The translations under genes were made by a program, and so were the position numbers. From Paenarthrobacter sp. A20 (GTDB taxonomy: Bacteria > Actinomycetota > Actinomycetes > Actinomycetales > Micrococcaceae), in NCBI RefSeq assembly GCF_024168825.1, contig NZ_JALJWH010000001.1, forward strand, positions 4,712,001 to 4,776,000: a stretch of 64,000 nt of DNA, given 5' to 3'. This document shows, in pieces, positions 53,417 to 62,419 of the stretch. The notes under the pieces were generated by a model. The model was not told the origin of the DNA. It was given only the letters and a program-made list of their open reading frames with translations, and did not search any database. Numbering within the stretch: position 1 is the first letter of the stretch; every line of letters starts with the position of its first letter.

Positions 53417-53553
53417 GGACTGCGGTTGCTGCGGTCGGGGCCAGCATTACGTTGTGCAATGCGCACCGGCGCACTAGTGGGGTTCGCAGTTGTAGCGGCT
53501 CCGGGATCCGGAGCCGCAACAACTACATGCGAAGCGGGGTTGCCAGCCGCGGA

Positions 53554-54921
53554 CTACCGGCGGTTGGTTGCTGCCTTCCGGCGGCTACCTGCCGCCAGGA
53601 GCAGGCCCATCAAAAGCATGGCTCCTGCCCAGACAACGAAGGCGCCATTCAGCCCTGTATTGGCCAGCTCGCTTGAACTCCCGACGGCGGTGGAGGCTGC
53701 CGCGGTCATCGCGCCCTTTGTGGAAGCAAGGGCTACAACCGTGCCGGCTTGGGTGCCGGCTCCCGCACTGATGCCAGCAGCGGGAGTGTTGCCGCCAGCA
53801 GGCGGGTTGATAGTCGGCGGGTTCACCACGGGAGGCGCAACGACCGGAGGCGTAACGACCGGAGGCGCAACAACCGGCGGCGTGACAGTGCCAACCGAGC
53901 CGCCGCCGACGCCCACTGACGTGGACCCAACGGTTACAGGAGCAGTAATTGGAATGACCAACTGCGTGCCTGAGAGCAGCCCGCCGTTGCCGGAAGTAGT
54001 GCTGCCGCCCGTGGTGCCAGCCGGAGCAGTCCCACCCGCAGTACCGGTGTTGATAGCGGAGGATTCCCCCAGCACACCAGCCGAGGTAGCGCCGAGGTCC
54101 ACCGGAGCCGTAATCGGAGCAACAACCTGCGTGCCCGAACCAATGCCATCCGAACCACTCGTCGAAGCACCCGAAGCGCTGCCCGCCGGAGCAGTGCCAC
54201 CCGCAGTACCGGCGGTACCGGACGTGGCCGAGGAATCCCCAGCCACACCCACGGCAGTGGCCCCGATGTTAACAGGGACCGATATCGGAGCCACTACCTG
54301 AGCGCCGGATGCGATTGACTCTCCCCCCGACGTTGTTGCCTGCGTCGGCGCTTGAGCCGGCGCAGGAGTTGATGTTGCTGGCGTTGAGGTGGCAGATGAG
54401 TCACCCAGAACGCCCGCCGACGTCGACCCCACCGTGATGGGAACCGTCACCGGCGCGATCACTTGGGTTCCCGAGGCGATGCCGCCGGAACCGCTGGTCC
54501 CGGCTGCCGGCGTCGAACTTGTTGCCGCTGCTGGTGCGGCAGGTGTGGCTGGGCTCGCCACAGTGGAGCCCCCCAGCAGACCCACTGACGACGAGCCCAG
54601 GTTTATGGGCACCGAAACCGGGGCGACTACTTGTGTCCCGGAAGCGATGCTGTCGGAGCCGCTGGTTGTGGCAGCAGGCGCTGTGCCCGAACCTCCAGCA
54701 GTTGCCGGCGCGGACGCCGTAGCTGCTGAATCCCCCAACAGTCCCAGTGATGTGGCGCCGGTGGTGATCGGCGCTGTAACAGGCGCTACTACTTGGGTTC
54801 CGGAGAGGAGCCCGTCTTTGCCGCTGGTGGTATCCGCGGCATGTGCTGCGGTTGCGCTGAGGACAATCATGCCCCCGGCAAAGCATGTGCCGATGAGGCA
54901 CTTGCGTAGGGTCGTGTTCAT
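53554..54921 (-). CDS. LAxTG-anchored protein with six chaplin-like repeats
   Basis: 455 aa. Signal peptide (1-29); six repeats of about 35 residues at roughly 32, 86, 142, 197, 254 and 309, each with the core 'SGTQVVAPVTAPITTG' and a 'G-LGDS' end, separated by Ala/Thr/Gly-rich spacers (period 54-57). A Pro-Val stalk (348-375), then LANTG (419-423), a membrane helix and a basic tail: a sortase signal of the class E LAxTG type. The repeat core resembles Streptomyces chaplins (SGN-VQ-PV-VPVN-G-V-G-L) but has no cysteines. AGGAGAA precedes the ATG. Confidence 0.78.
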   Translation of the reverse strand: MNTTLRKCLIGTCFAGGMIVLSATAAHAADTTSGKDGLLSGTQVVAPVTAPITTGATSLGLLGDSAATASAPATAGGSGTAPAATTSGSDSIASGTQVVAPVSVPINLGSSSVGLLGGSTVASPATPAAPAAATSSTPAAGTSGSGGIASGTQVIAPVTVPITVGSTSAGVLGDSSATSTPATSTPAPAQAPTQATTSGGESIASGAQVVAPISVPVNIGATAVGVAGDSSATSGTAGTAGGTAPAGSASGASTSGSDGIGSGTQVVAPITAPVDLGATSAGVLGESSAINTGTAGGTAPAGTTGGSTTSGNGGLLSGTQLVIPITAPVTVGSTSVGVGGGSVGTVTPPVVAPPVVTPPVVAPPVVNPPTINPPAGGNTPAAGISAGAGTQAGTVVALASTKGAMTAAASTAVGSSSELANTGLNGAFVVWAGAMLLMGLLLAAGSRRKAATNRR

Positions 54922-55019
54922 TGTGATCTTCTCCTGAAGGTCTTGTTCCCAGAGACGTCCGTTGACGGATCGCCTGAATTACCGTCTGCTGCGGGCTGAT
55001 ACGCAGCTGGGCTGGGGAA

Positions 55020-56084
55020 CTAGTCAGGAGAGGAGCCGGGATCAAGACAGACCGGCTTTGGATGTTGTTCATCGCTGACCGTCACAAGGTCAGTAAGGGA
55101 ATCTGCGGGAATGATCAGTCCGCCGTGCAGGTAGGCTGCCGCCGGGCTGGGAGGGCCATTTTGGGAGTTCCCGGATCCAGCGCCAGCCAGGCCAGCCGGC
55201 ACAGCTTTGCGGTCCGCAGGCGATTCTGATGGTCCCTTCGGAGCGCCGGTAGAAGCTATTCCAGCGGCCGCCGCAGTGCCGGACGAGCCGAGCACGCGGG
55301 TTATGGAAAGCACCGGCGCAGCAGTCGCGAGTGCTGGCTGCTCGACTTGTCCGGGAGTTGATTCTTGCAGGACAGTTCCGGCAGAGCCCTCACCCTCCCG
55401 TGAACCCACGACGCCGGAACTTGGGATAGTGCCGACGCTCGGGGCCTTGTCTCCAGGCACAACGGGTGGAATGCCCGAGGTGACCGGCGGTAGGACGCTA
55501 TCAACTACATCGACGATCGGCTGAACAATGGGGTTGGTGACGTCGGTGACGGGTTCCAGGGCAACGGGCGCCAGGGCATCGTTGACCGGGGGAACAACGG
55601 CTTCCACGGTCTGGTCAACGCTTCCAGTTATGGGTGTCACCACTGTGTCCGCAACAGTTTTGACAGTGTCGCCCGGAACCACGTTGTTGACGACAGGAAC
55701 GGTCCCCACAAGGGTGTCCACCGAACCGCCAATCTGCTCCACGATGGGCGTCACCACCGGAACGTGGACCGATATCGGTTTCGCGGGCACTACAGCTTTG
55801 ACGGGAGCAGGCAGCGGGACGTTCGGGACGGGGACGCTGATGATAGGAGCCGTCGCCTGTGGCACAGCAGCTTTTGCGACGGACCCAACGGCGTCCGTTG
55901 ACGAGGAGACAGCGGTGGAGACGTTAGCCGTTACTCCACCAAGAAGTGTGTGGTTATCCGAAGCTCCGGTGTCGGCACTCGCGGCAGTTGCGGAGAGTGC
56001 TATCCAGATTGCCGTTCCGGCTCCAGCGATCATGACAGAGCGGAGAATGTTGGTAGCACGCGGGAATACGCGTGTGCCCTTCAT
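55020..56084 (-). CDS. Secreted Val/Pro-rich surface protein
   Basis: 354 aa with a signal peptide ending about residue 38 (ATAASA) and a mature part extremely rich in Val, Pro, Thr and Ser, without cysteine in the main body. Imperfect repeats of 'VVPP-V', 'PIV-', 'VTPI-' type suggest an extended wall-associated polypeptide. No sorting signal at the C-terminus, which ends 'CLDPGSSPD'. Lies 98 bp upstream of the chaplin-like gene on the same strand, so the pair may be co-expressed. Function unknown. Confidence 0.65.
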   Translation of the reverse strand: MKGTRVFPRATNILRSVMIAGAGTAIWIALSATAASADTGASDNHTLLGGVTANVSTAVSSSTDAVGSVAKAAVPQATAPIISVPVPNVPLPAPVKAVVPAKPISVHVPVVTPIVEQIGGSVDTLVGTVPVVNNVVPGDTVKTVADTVVTPITGSVDQTVEAVVPPVNDALAPVALEPVTDVTNPIVQPIVDVVDSVLPPVTSGIPPVVPGDKAPSVGTIPSSGVVGSREGEGSAGTVLQESTPGQVEQPALATAAPVLSITRVLGSSGTAAAAGIASTGAPKGPSESPADRKAVPAGLAGAGSGNSQNGPPSPAAAYLHGGLIIPADSLTDLVTVSDEQHPKPVCLDPGSSPD

Positions 56085-56401
56085 CTCGACACCCCCAGGT
56101 AGTCGCGAACCGAATGGTCGCCTTCATCCTAGGACTGGAGCTACCCATTAGTCCATGGCTGGGAGTAAACAGGATTTCACAACGTGATTCAGGGAGGGCA
56201 TTCTTCTCGCGGAATCCCTGCAGCCTGCACCGCGTGGACAATTCATGGTTGGTCCCACCCAGGGCGTCGAACCAAGGAACAAGAAAAGAACTCTTTACCC
56301 GATTCGGCAGATCTATTGTTTTAGCCTATTTCCGGACGGTACCGTGAGCACCACCGTAAGCACTCTTACGAGATCGTGTACGACATTCTGGGGAGAAATA
56401 C
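56085..56401. other. 317-bp divergent intergenic region
   Basis: Contains TAGGAT (56126-56131, minus strand) as -10 of the Val/Pro-rich protein gene, about 35 nt before its ATG, inside the 15-mer shared with the MFS promoter. On the right side only a GGGGAG ribosome-binding site (56392-56397) before the plus-strand gene is clear. No gene seen. Confidence 0.5.
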
Positions 56402-57664
56402 ATGAAACGTTCGCATGTTGCTTTAGTGGGGGCACTAACTCTTGCACTTGCCGGGTCGGCTACACCGGCACTTGCTGCAACCACGCCAGCGCAGGTAACC
56501 ACCGGATTCTCGGGTACCGCGTATGGTTCCTACATTTTCAATACGGATAAGACATTAACTTCTGGTCCTACGGCGAGTTCAAGCATCAGTTGCACCGGCG
56601 CCACGGGAAAGACTTCCTCCAACACTGCGGCGGCACTAACCGTTCCCGCCGTGGGCAATGTCGGCGCAGCAACGACGAGCGTCAAATCCCTGCTGACCAC
56701 CACGGGCAAACGGATCGAAAGCAAATCAACGATCAACGGAACCACCCTCTTGGGTGGGCTGATCACAGCCGGTGCCATCACCTCCGAAAGTTCTGCGGAT
56801 AAGAACACTGCGGGCGCCTTTTCTGGCACGAACAAGACGACTATTGCTAATTTGAAGGTTTTGGGTGTGTCGGTCGGGGCCAACCCGGGTGCCAACACGG
56901 TGCTCGATCTCGCCATCCCGCTGGTGGGTTCGGTTGGCAAGATCACCTTGAACGGCCAGGAGAAGCGCCTGGTTAACGGGGCCTATCAGGTATCGACCAC
57001 GGCGCTACGTGTCGAAGTTCTGAAGGCCGGGCTGCCTGGTCTCAAGATTGGTACCGATATCCGTTTGGGTGTCAGCACCGCCAATCTGACCCCTACGCAG
57101 TCGGGTTTCCTGTCCGGAACAGGTTTCAGCACCAGAGCCGTGCTGGCGTCAGGACTGATCAATTCGGGTCCAACCGCAGTTGCCTACCTCGGGTGCAGTG
57201 GCGGAGCCGGGTCAGCAAACGTGGCTGGAACCAACATCCCGGGCCTGTTGACAGTCGGAGCGTCTTCGACGAAGACCAGCGGCGTCCTGGCCCCGCAGCC
57301 GAAGAGCGTAGTGACTAACTCTCTTGCAGGACTCAACGTGCTCAACGGGCTGATCCAGGCCGATGCCATCAAGGCAGAGACAAGTGCAACTCGGGCTGCA
57401 GGCGCCACAACAGCCACGCTGACGGACACCTCCACCTTCACCAATCTGAGGATTGCAGGACTTCCGGCAATCAATGCTTCTGTCGCTCCGAACACCGTGG
57501 TACAGGTGGCAGGCCTCGGTCAGGTCACCCTGCACAAGGTCAGCAAGTCATCCAGTTCAATCATCGTCACCATGATCGATGTCGTGCTGAGCCAGCCACT
57601 CGGCGCACTGCCCACAGGGTCAAGAATCCAGATCGGCTACTCCAGCACAGGGGTCACACTCTAG
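56402..57664 (+). CDS. Secreted two-repeat protein, choice-of-anchor P-like
   Basis: 420 aa, signal peptide (1-25, ending ALA). The mature protein consists of two related halves of about 190 residues: each has 'GF-S-A-AS' at its start, a 'SGPTA-S/Y-C' cysteine, a 'LLTTTGK'/'LAPQPKS' stretch, 'LNGLI-A-AI-AE-SA', 'TTIANLKVLG'/'TFTNLRIAG' and a closing 'G-I-IG-S'. Glycine/Ser/Thr-rich and probably beta-structured, similar to the choice-of-anchor P proteins, an assignment from memory of the family pattern. GGGGAG precedes the ATG. Divergent from the Val/Pro-rich gene. Confidence 0.65.
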   Translation: MKRSHVALVGALTLALAGSATPALAATTPAQVTTGFSGTAYGSYIFNTDKTLTSGPTASSSISCTGATGKTSSNTAAALTVPAVGNVGAATTSVKSLLTTTGKRIESKSTINGTTLLGGLITAGAITSESSADKNTAGAFSGTNKTTIANLKVLGVSVGANPGANTVLDLAIPLVGSVGKITLNGQEKRLVNGAYQVSTTALRVEVLKAGLPGLKIGTDIRLGVSTANLTPTQSGFLSGTGFSTRAVLASGLINSGPTAVAYLGCSGGAGSANVAGTNIPGLLTVGASSTKTSGVLAPQPKSVVTNSLAGLNVLNGLIQADAIKAETSATRAAGATTATLTDTSTFTNLRIAGLPAINASVAPNTVVQVAGLGQVTLHKVSKSSSSIIVTMIDVVLSQPLGALPTGSRIQIGYSSTGVTL

Positions 57665-57706
57665 CTGGCAGCTGTAGGCCAAGGTTCTCATTGTTGGTCA
57701 AAACAT

Positions 57707-57744
57707 GAACGGTCCGTCACCAACATATCGGTGACGGACCGTTC
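57707..57744. terminator. Bidirectional terminator
   Basis: Perfect 14-bp stem GAACGGTCCGTCAC with its complement, loop of 10, between convergent genes. Confidence 0.8.
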
Positions 57745-57777
57745 GTCTGCTTCATTGGCTGGATTCAGCAGCTTGAT

Positions 57778-58650
57778 TTAGGAAGGGTAGGTACCCGCTT
57801 TTCCTGGTCCGAAGTCTGGCGTGGCAAGCGAGGTCCGTCCTTGGGCGTTGGTTTCCTGGAGGCGCTTGATGAACCAACGGGACTGCTCCGGGCCGTAGGG
57901 CAGCACCGGAATCGCCTTGGTTGCATCGGAAGGCATGTCCCGGATGCTCTGCGTTGCTTGGCGGACTGCCGTGCTCATGGTGTCGGCCATGGTTTTGACG
58001 AACTCGTCGCTGGCGGGCTTTCCGTGACCGGGGACCAGGAACTCGTAACGGTGGCGGAGGGCCGAGATGTGCCGCAGGGCATCGGCCCACTCCTCGGGGT
58101 ATGAATCCTCGAACGATGGATGTGCGCCCTGCTCCACCAAGTCGCCTACATACAGCGTGGAACTGGTGCCTACCAGGAGGTCGCCGTCAGTGTGTGCACG
58201 TCCAAGATAGAAGAGCGTTGCTGTGATTCCGCCGAGATCCACAAGGACCGGCTGATCGTGGACCAGCGCGTTGGGAACAACGATGTCGACGGCGTCCCCC
58301 TCCCCTGCTGCCATCTCCGGTTCGTTGGTGGCCACGAAGCGGCGCTGGATGTCGGCGTCCTTTTCGATGGCCGCCGCACAGTTGGCGTGCGCCCAAAACT
58401 CTGTGACGCCGTCGTCGGCAAAAACTGCGTTGCCGAAGAAGTGGTCATAGTGCGCATGCGTGTTCACCACTACCAGCGGCAGCTGGGTCTTTTCGCGGAC
58501 TGCAGCAAGGATCTCCCGGCCTTGGCGGGGGCCGCAGCCGGTGTCGATGACCATGGCAAGCTCAGAGCCCACCACGAGCCCGGTGTTCAGTAAAGATCCC
58601 TCGGTTTCCAAGACGTAGTTGTCCGGTCCGAGTTCGAGCCAAGCTGACAA
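57778..58650 (-). CDS. Metallo-beta-lactamase-fold hydrolase
   Basis: 290 aa. Metal motifs 'THAHYDHFFGN' (HxHxDH), 'GRAHTDGD' and 'PGHGKP'. Order and spacing fit the quinoprotein-relay or class-B-like MBL group; substrate unknown. TTG start (58650) with GGAGAA at proper distance; ATG codons inside would delete the first strand. 87 bp after the pyruvyl transferase-like gene on the same strand. Confidence 0.82.
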   Translation of the reverse strand: MSAWLELGPDNYVLETEGSLLNTGLVVGSELAMVIDTGCGPRQGREILAAVREKTQLPLVVVNTHAHYDHFFGNAVFADDGVTEFWAHANCAAAIEKDADIQRRFVATNEPEMAAGEGDAVDIVVPNALVHDQPVLVDLGGITATLFYLGRAHTDGDLLVGTSSTLYVGDLVEQGAHPSFEDSYPEEWADALRHISALRHRYEFLVPGHGKPASDEFVKTMADTMSTAVRQATQSIRDMPSDATKAIPVLPYGPEQSRWFIKRLQETNAQGRTSLATPDFGPGKAGTYPS

Positions 58651-58737
58651 TGAGTTCTCCGTATCCAGTGCAATCCGGCGATGTTCAGGCCTCTACTCTA
58701 CCCACCAAATCCGAGGGGAAGCTGGAAGACTGGCGGG

Positions 58738-60291
58738 TCAGACCCGGAGCAACTTCAGGCGTCGTGCCACCCGTACAACAAGGGAGGTCTCGAGAGAGCG
58801 GAGCTGATTTTGGAGCTCATTGGATTCGGCCGCAGCTGCCGACAATTTCCCGGATGAGTCCTCCAGGGCAAGCCGCAGCTTCTCGTGCTCCGCTTCCACT
58901 GCGGCAAGAGTGCCCGTGGTGTCTTCCAGTGCATGGGTCAGCCGATACAACTCCACAGACTGGTGACCAATGTGCGACTCGTTGTTGGCCGTGAGTTTGG
59001 CGGCCGCAGGGTGCTCCCCAGAGTGCAGTTCAGGGAAGGCCGGTTCCGGAGTGCTGAGTACCGGCGCGGCCGGGGTGGCGCCTTTAAGGGTTTCGACGAC
59101 GGCGTCCCACCATGCGCTTTGGAAGGAGCTTTGCGTGGGGCTCAATTTCTCCAAGTACGCCCGAATATCGTTCCGGCGGTTCCAGAGGAGGTCCACATAA
59201 TCGTCAAACCCGGGGGTTACTACATGCCGCAATGACCGCAAAGTGTGGCCGAGGCCCCAGTTGGCCAGGGCACCGCCCAGCCGGACTTCTCCGTAGTAGT
59301 CAACGGCGATGCCGAGGCACGGAACACCAGCCGCCAGAGCGAAGACAATGGGGTGGTACCGGCTGGCAACCACGAATTCGGCCCGCATCGTCAGGGAGGC
59401 AGCCTCTTCCGCAGTGAACTGACCGCAGACAGTGACGTTCTCGGAACGCATGCGGCGGCGGATATCCTCGTGCATCTCCATATCCATGTCACGGTTCCCC
59501 GGACGGGACATGTGCGGAACCATCACGACGTCCACCTGGCCGGCGTCGGCAATTCTGTCCAGCAGGTCAGCTACACCCTGGTTGAAGTCATCCCTGTCCA
59601 TCGCCCCCGTGCCGGGTGCGAAGCTCGCCACAATGTACGGTCGTTCGGGGCTCGGCTGGTACGCAGGAACAGCCGATGAATAGATTGCGTCGGCAGGGCC
59701 CTCTTTGAGGAAGCTGGCGTCATCCAAGGTCAACCCGGCCGGGACGTTTGCCTCACGCATCAGCTCGAAGGACGTTTGCTCGCGAACACTGGAAAGCGCT
59801 GCCGAGCGGAAGAGCTCCACAGCGGCGTCGTAGTCGGGTCCTGTTAGTACTGGACCCACGGTCTGTCCGGAGATGACCAACGGCTTGTCGAGTGCGTTCG
59901 CAATGGCGCCCACGGCCGCCCGTTCATACAGCAGCCAGCCATACGGGGAGTTCATGTTGCCGCCGCCTGCAATGACCACGCCATCAGAAGACTTGATTGT
60001 CTCGATAAGCGCGTGGACCTGATCCGTGGCAGGAAGGGCATCCATGTCACCCTCGAGAATGGACTGAATTTCTTTCAGGTACGTCTCGCGGCGGTTGGGA
60101 GGCCAAGGGAACTTCAAGGTCTTTACTGCCGCCGTGCCATACAGTTTGCTGCTCTGTTCAGGGTTCCGGGACAGGAGCACGATGTCCGTGATTCCGCGGG
60201 CCTGGAGTTCGTCCACTACGGCATGGGTCATCGCTTCGTCACCCACGTGATAAATGGATTGACCAATGTCTCCAAGAACTACAACTCGCAC
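58738..60291 (-). CDS. Polysaccharide pyruvyl transferase family protein with coiled-coil tail
   Basis: 517 aa. 'VLGDIGQSIYHVGDEAMTHAVVDEL', 'VIAGGGNMNSPYGW', 'VVMVPHMSRPGNRDMD' and 'FVVASRYHPIVFALAAGVPCLGIAVDYYGE' are the CsaB/WcaK-type layout (about residues 1-390). The C-terminal ~80 residues are Glu/Leu/Ala-rich, predicted coiled coil ('LEDTTGTLAAVEAEHEKLRLALED'-like), unusual for the family. Adds ketal-linked pyruvate to surface glycans in characterised members. GTG start with GAGGTACC upstream. Confidence 0.75.
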   Translation of the reverse strand: MRVVVLGDIGQSIYHVGDEAMTHAVVDELQARGITDIVLLSRNPEQSSKLYGTAAVKTLKFPWPPNRRETYLKEIQSILEGDMDALPATDQVHALIETIKSSDGVVIAGGGNMNSPYGWLLYERAAVGAIANALDKPLVISGQTVGPVLTGPDYDAAVELFRSAALSSVREQTSFELMREANVPAGLTLDDASFLKEGPADAIYSSAVPAYQPSPERPYIVASFAPGTGAMDRDDFNQGVADLLDRIADAGQVDVVMVPHMSRPGNRDMDMEMHEDIRRRMRSENVTVCGQFTAEEAASLTMRAEFVVASRYHPIVFALAAGVPCLGIAVDYYGEVRLGGALANWGLGHTLRSLRHVVTPGFDDYVDLLWNRRNDIRAYLEKLSPTQSSFQSAWWDAVVETLKGATPAAPVLSTPEPAFPELHSGEHPAAAKLTANNESHIGHQSVELYRLTHALEDTTGTLAAVEAEHEKLRLALEDSSGKLSAAAAESNELQNQLRSLETSLVVRVARRLKLLRV

Positions 60292-60383
60292 GGTACCTCG
60301 GTTTTAGAACGTCAAAAAGCAGCTTCCAGCCTACCGGGTCGGGCTGTGAGGACCGGACAGCGGTTTCTTGGCTGTGGAAAAGT

Positions 60384-60431
60384 ACGACGCCGGCAGTCAG
60401 GTTCGAGGGGAAACCTGACCACCGGCGTCGT
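60384..60431 (-). terminator. Hairpin terminator downstream of the 60.5-kb gene
   Basis: ACGACGCCGG (60384-60393) pairs with CCGGCGTCGT (60422-60431) and TCAGGTT with AACCTGA inside. Lies past the stop at 60468 on the minus strand. Confidence 0.65.
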
Positions 60432-60467
60432 GACTACTATTTGTTGCGCCAGCCCGTTGCTCCAGCT

Positions 60468-61466
60468 CTAGACGTGGACTGGCAACTGGACTCTTTCGAA
60501 TCCCATGGCCGCAAGCCCCGACTGCCAGTCTCGGCTTGATGCTACAGTCAGCGCTTCCACGTGGATTGGTTTGGGAGGAGCCACGTGGCCCTCACCCCAC
60601 TCGCCGAGCAAGAGATGAATCTCGTTGTCCGGATGTGCTGCTGCCAGAAGTGGATTCATGTGATTCTCAACGTGGGCGGCGTCCGTGCTGTTTTGCATAT
60701 ACGCCACGACATTTCCCCTCGGCTCTTCGTAGAGCCCGAGAAGGTCGGTAGTGACGTCTTCAGGAAGCCGACTCATTGGATCCTCGCCACGAACGCCGTA
60801 GCAAACTTCAGCAAAACGTTCCACGGCCGCTAGCTCGTACTTAGCTACGTTCGTCTGCGGGTTGGAAACGATGGCCAACGAGCCGGGGAAGTGTGCCGAG
60901 AAAAACAGTGATGCAAAGCCACCACCGGACGCACCGTAGAAGACCAGCTGCTGCTCCCCCCACGTACCCGTTATGTGACCGATGATCTCCAACAGGCTCT
61001 TCTGGATGTTCATCCGCGAATTGCCTACGAACCAGCCGAGGTTCAGTCGGTCCGTAAGGACCAGGCTCGGATCCGAGATGAAGATACGGTTCACGGGAAT
61101 GTCGGATGAGACACCCATGCCGGCGAAAGCGGGAAGTGTCCACTTCGGGTCGATGGCACCCTGGAAGAAGACAACGGTCGTGTCGAAACCCCTGTTTTGA
61201 ACGTTAACGTCAATGGGGAGGCCGTTCTCGACGATGATCTGATAGCCCTGCGGGATGGCTGACGCTCGCAGGAACGACGCCACGCCCTTGTAGTTGGTGA
61301 CCATATGCACTGCAGGATCGATAGTCCGGGGCCGCGTGGGACAGGGGTGGTCCAGGCCCTCATTTTGACCATTCAGGAAGTAAGCCTCAGCACACAGCTC
61401 ACAAAATCCAAAGCCCATATCGAACGCATATGTACGACGTTCAGCGAAGTGTTCTATATTCCCCAC
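60468..61466 (-). CDS. Putative alpha/beta-hydrolase-like protein of a glycan locus
   Basis: 332 aa, no signal peptide. 'VFYGASGGGFASLFFSAHFPGS' is a nucleophile-elbow-like motif (G-S-G-G) in an alpha/beta hydrolase setting; I do not identify a family with certainty. N-terminus has 'CELC' and 'HPC', possible metal or disulfide cysteines. GTG at 61466 chosen because TATCTT lies 6 nt upstream (leaderless type); the frame is open ten codons more. Co-oriented with the pyruvyl transferase-like gene and next to a DUF6270 gene, so an accessory role in surface glycan modification is suggested. Confidence 0.55.
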   Translation of the reverse strand: MGNIEHFAERRTYAFDMGFGFCELCAEAYFLNGQNEGLDHPCPTRPRTIDPAVHMVTNYKGVASFLRASAIPQGYQIIVENGLPIDVNVQNRGFDTTVVFFQGAIDPKWTLPAFAGMGVSSDIPVNRIFISDPSLVLTDRLNLGWFVGNSRMNIQKSLLEIIGHITGTWGEQQLVFYGASGGGFASLFFSAHFPGSLAIVSNPQTNVAKYELAAVERFAEVCYGVRGEDPMSRLPEDVTTDLLGLYEEPRGNVVAYMQNSTDAAHVENHMNPLLAAAHPDNEIHLLLGEWGEGHVAPPKPIHVEALTVASSRDWQSGLAAMGFERVQLPVHV

Positions 61467-61586
61467 CAAGATAAGATACCGGAAGCGCTCCGCCACCGAC
61501 GAACCGACCAGCCTGCCCGGCGCTGAAGCTGGCGTGTCATCAGGGCTCCCCTCGTCTTGCTACGCTGGGGGAATTCTCTTCCGACA

Positions 61587-62318
61587 ATGTGGGAGTTCAT
61601 TTTGCCCGGCTTGTTCATTTACGGCAGCTGTGTGTCCCGTGACACATACCCCTTCCTCGACAAAGACTGGACCATAGTCGAATACGTCGCCCGTCAAGGG
61701 ATGATCAGTGCAGCCTCCCCCAGGGGCGTTCTCCGTGGCGAGAGCGCACTCACATCCAAGTTCCAGAATCAGTGCGTCCGAAATGACATCCGTTCTTCCC
61801 TCTTTGCCACGATCGATAAGGCGGCGAGCGAGACAGATCTCTTTGTTCTGGACCTCGTGGACGAACGGCTTGGAGTGTATGAGCTCGGTGGTGGTTCATA
61901 CATCACACAGAGCTGGGAGCTGGGAGAAAGCAAGCTTCTCCAGCAGCAGGACACCGAGCCTCGCCTCATAGCTTTCGGGTCCGAAGAGCACTTCAAACTC
62001 TGGTCAAAGTCGGCAAGTGTGGTGGTCCGTAAGATCAAGGACACTGGCCGACCAATTCTCGTCCTAGCCCCGGAATGGTCCGAGAGCTCTGACAGCGGAC
62101 ACACGGACCTCATATATCGGGGCCTCTACGCTGCAACTTACAACAAGGTTTATCAGCGCTATTTCGACCACCTACGATCCGAAGGCTGTGACGTGTTGTC
62201 CATCGGGCAGGACACTGTCAAGGCCGCCGCAGGCCACCAATGGGGCCTGGCGCCCTATCACTACGTGGATGCGGTTTATCACAAGATGCGGGACGCGATC
62301 ACAGCCGCCGTAAAGTAG
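61587..62318 (+). CDS. DUF6270-like protein
   Basis: 243 aa. Starts 'WEFILPGLFIYGSCVSRDTYPFL'; the 'GSCVSRD' motif with a Ser/Cys near the N-terminus is characteristic of DUF6270, proteins found in glycan-biosynthesis loci and distantly SGNH-like. 'DLVDERLGVYEL' and the C-terminal 'HHW-LAPYHYVDAVYHKM' (here 'HQWGLAPYHYVDAVYHKM') support the assignment. No signal peptide. ATG 61587 chosen over a TTG at 61557. Confidence 0.7.
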   Translation: MWEFILPGLFIYGSCVSRDTYPFLDKDWTIVEYVARQGMISAASPRGVLRGESALTSKFQNQCVRNDIRSSLFATIDKAASETDLFVLDLVDERLGVYELGGGSYITQSWELGESKLLQQQDTEPRLIAFGSEEHFKLWSKSASVVVRKIKDTGRPILVLAPEWSESSDSGHTDLIYRGLYAATYNKVYQRYFDHLRSEGCDVLSIGQDTVKAAAGHQWGLAPYHYVDAVYHKMRDAITAAVK

Positions 62319-62357
62319 TGGCACGAAAACGCAGTTCCCAGTTCTGACCTAGCTACA

Positions 62358-62397
62358 ACAGCAGGGACCACGATCCGGAAATCGTGGTCCCTGCTGT
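62358..62397. terminator. Bidirectional terminator between DUF6270 and E2 genes
   Basis: Perfect 17-bp stem ACAGCAGGGACCACGAT with its complement (62381-62397), loop of 6, then ATTTGAG. Confidence 0.85.
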
Positions 62398-62419
62398 ATT
62401 TGAGTTACGAACGCCGACA

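Noticed and set aside
53554..54921. Regular repeats that might be read as a CRISPR array
   Set aside because: Repeats are protein-level with a 160-170 bp period and diverged DNA; no short identical repeats with unique spacers.
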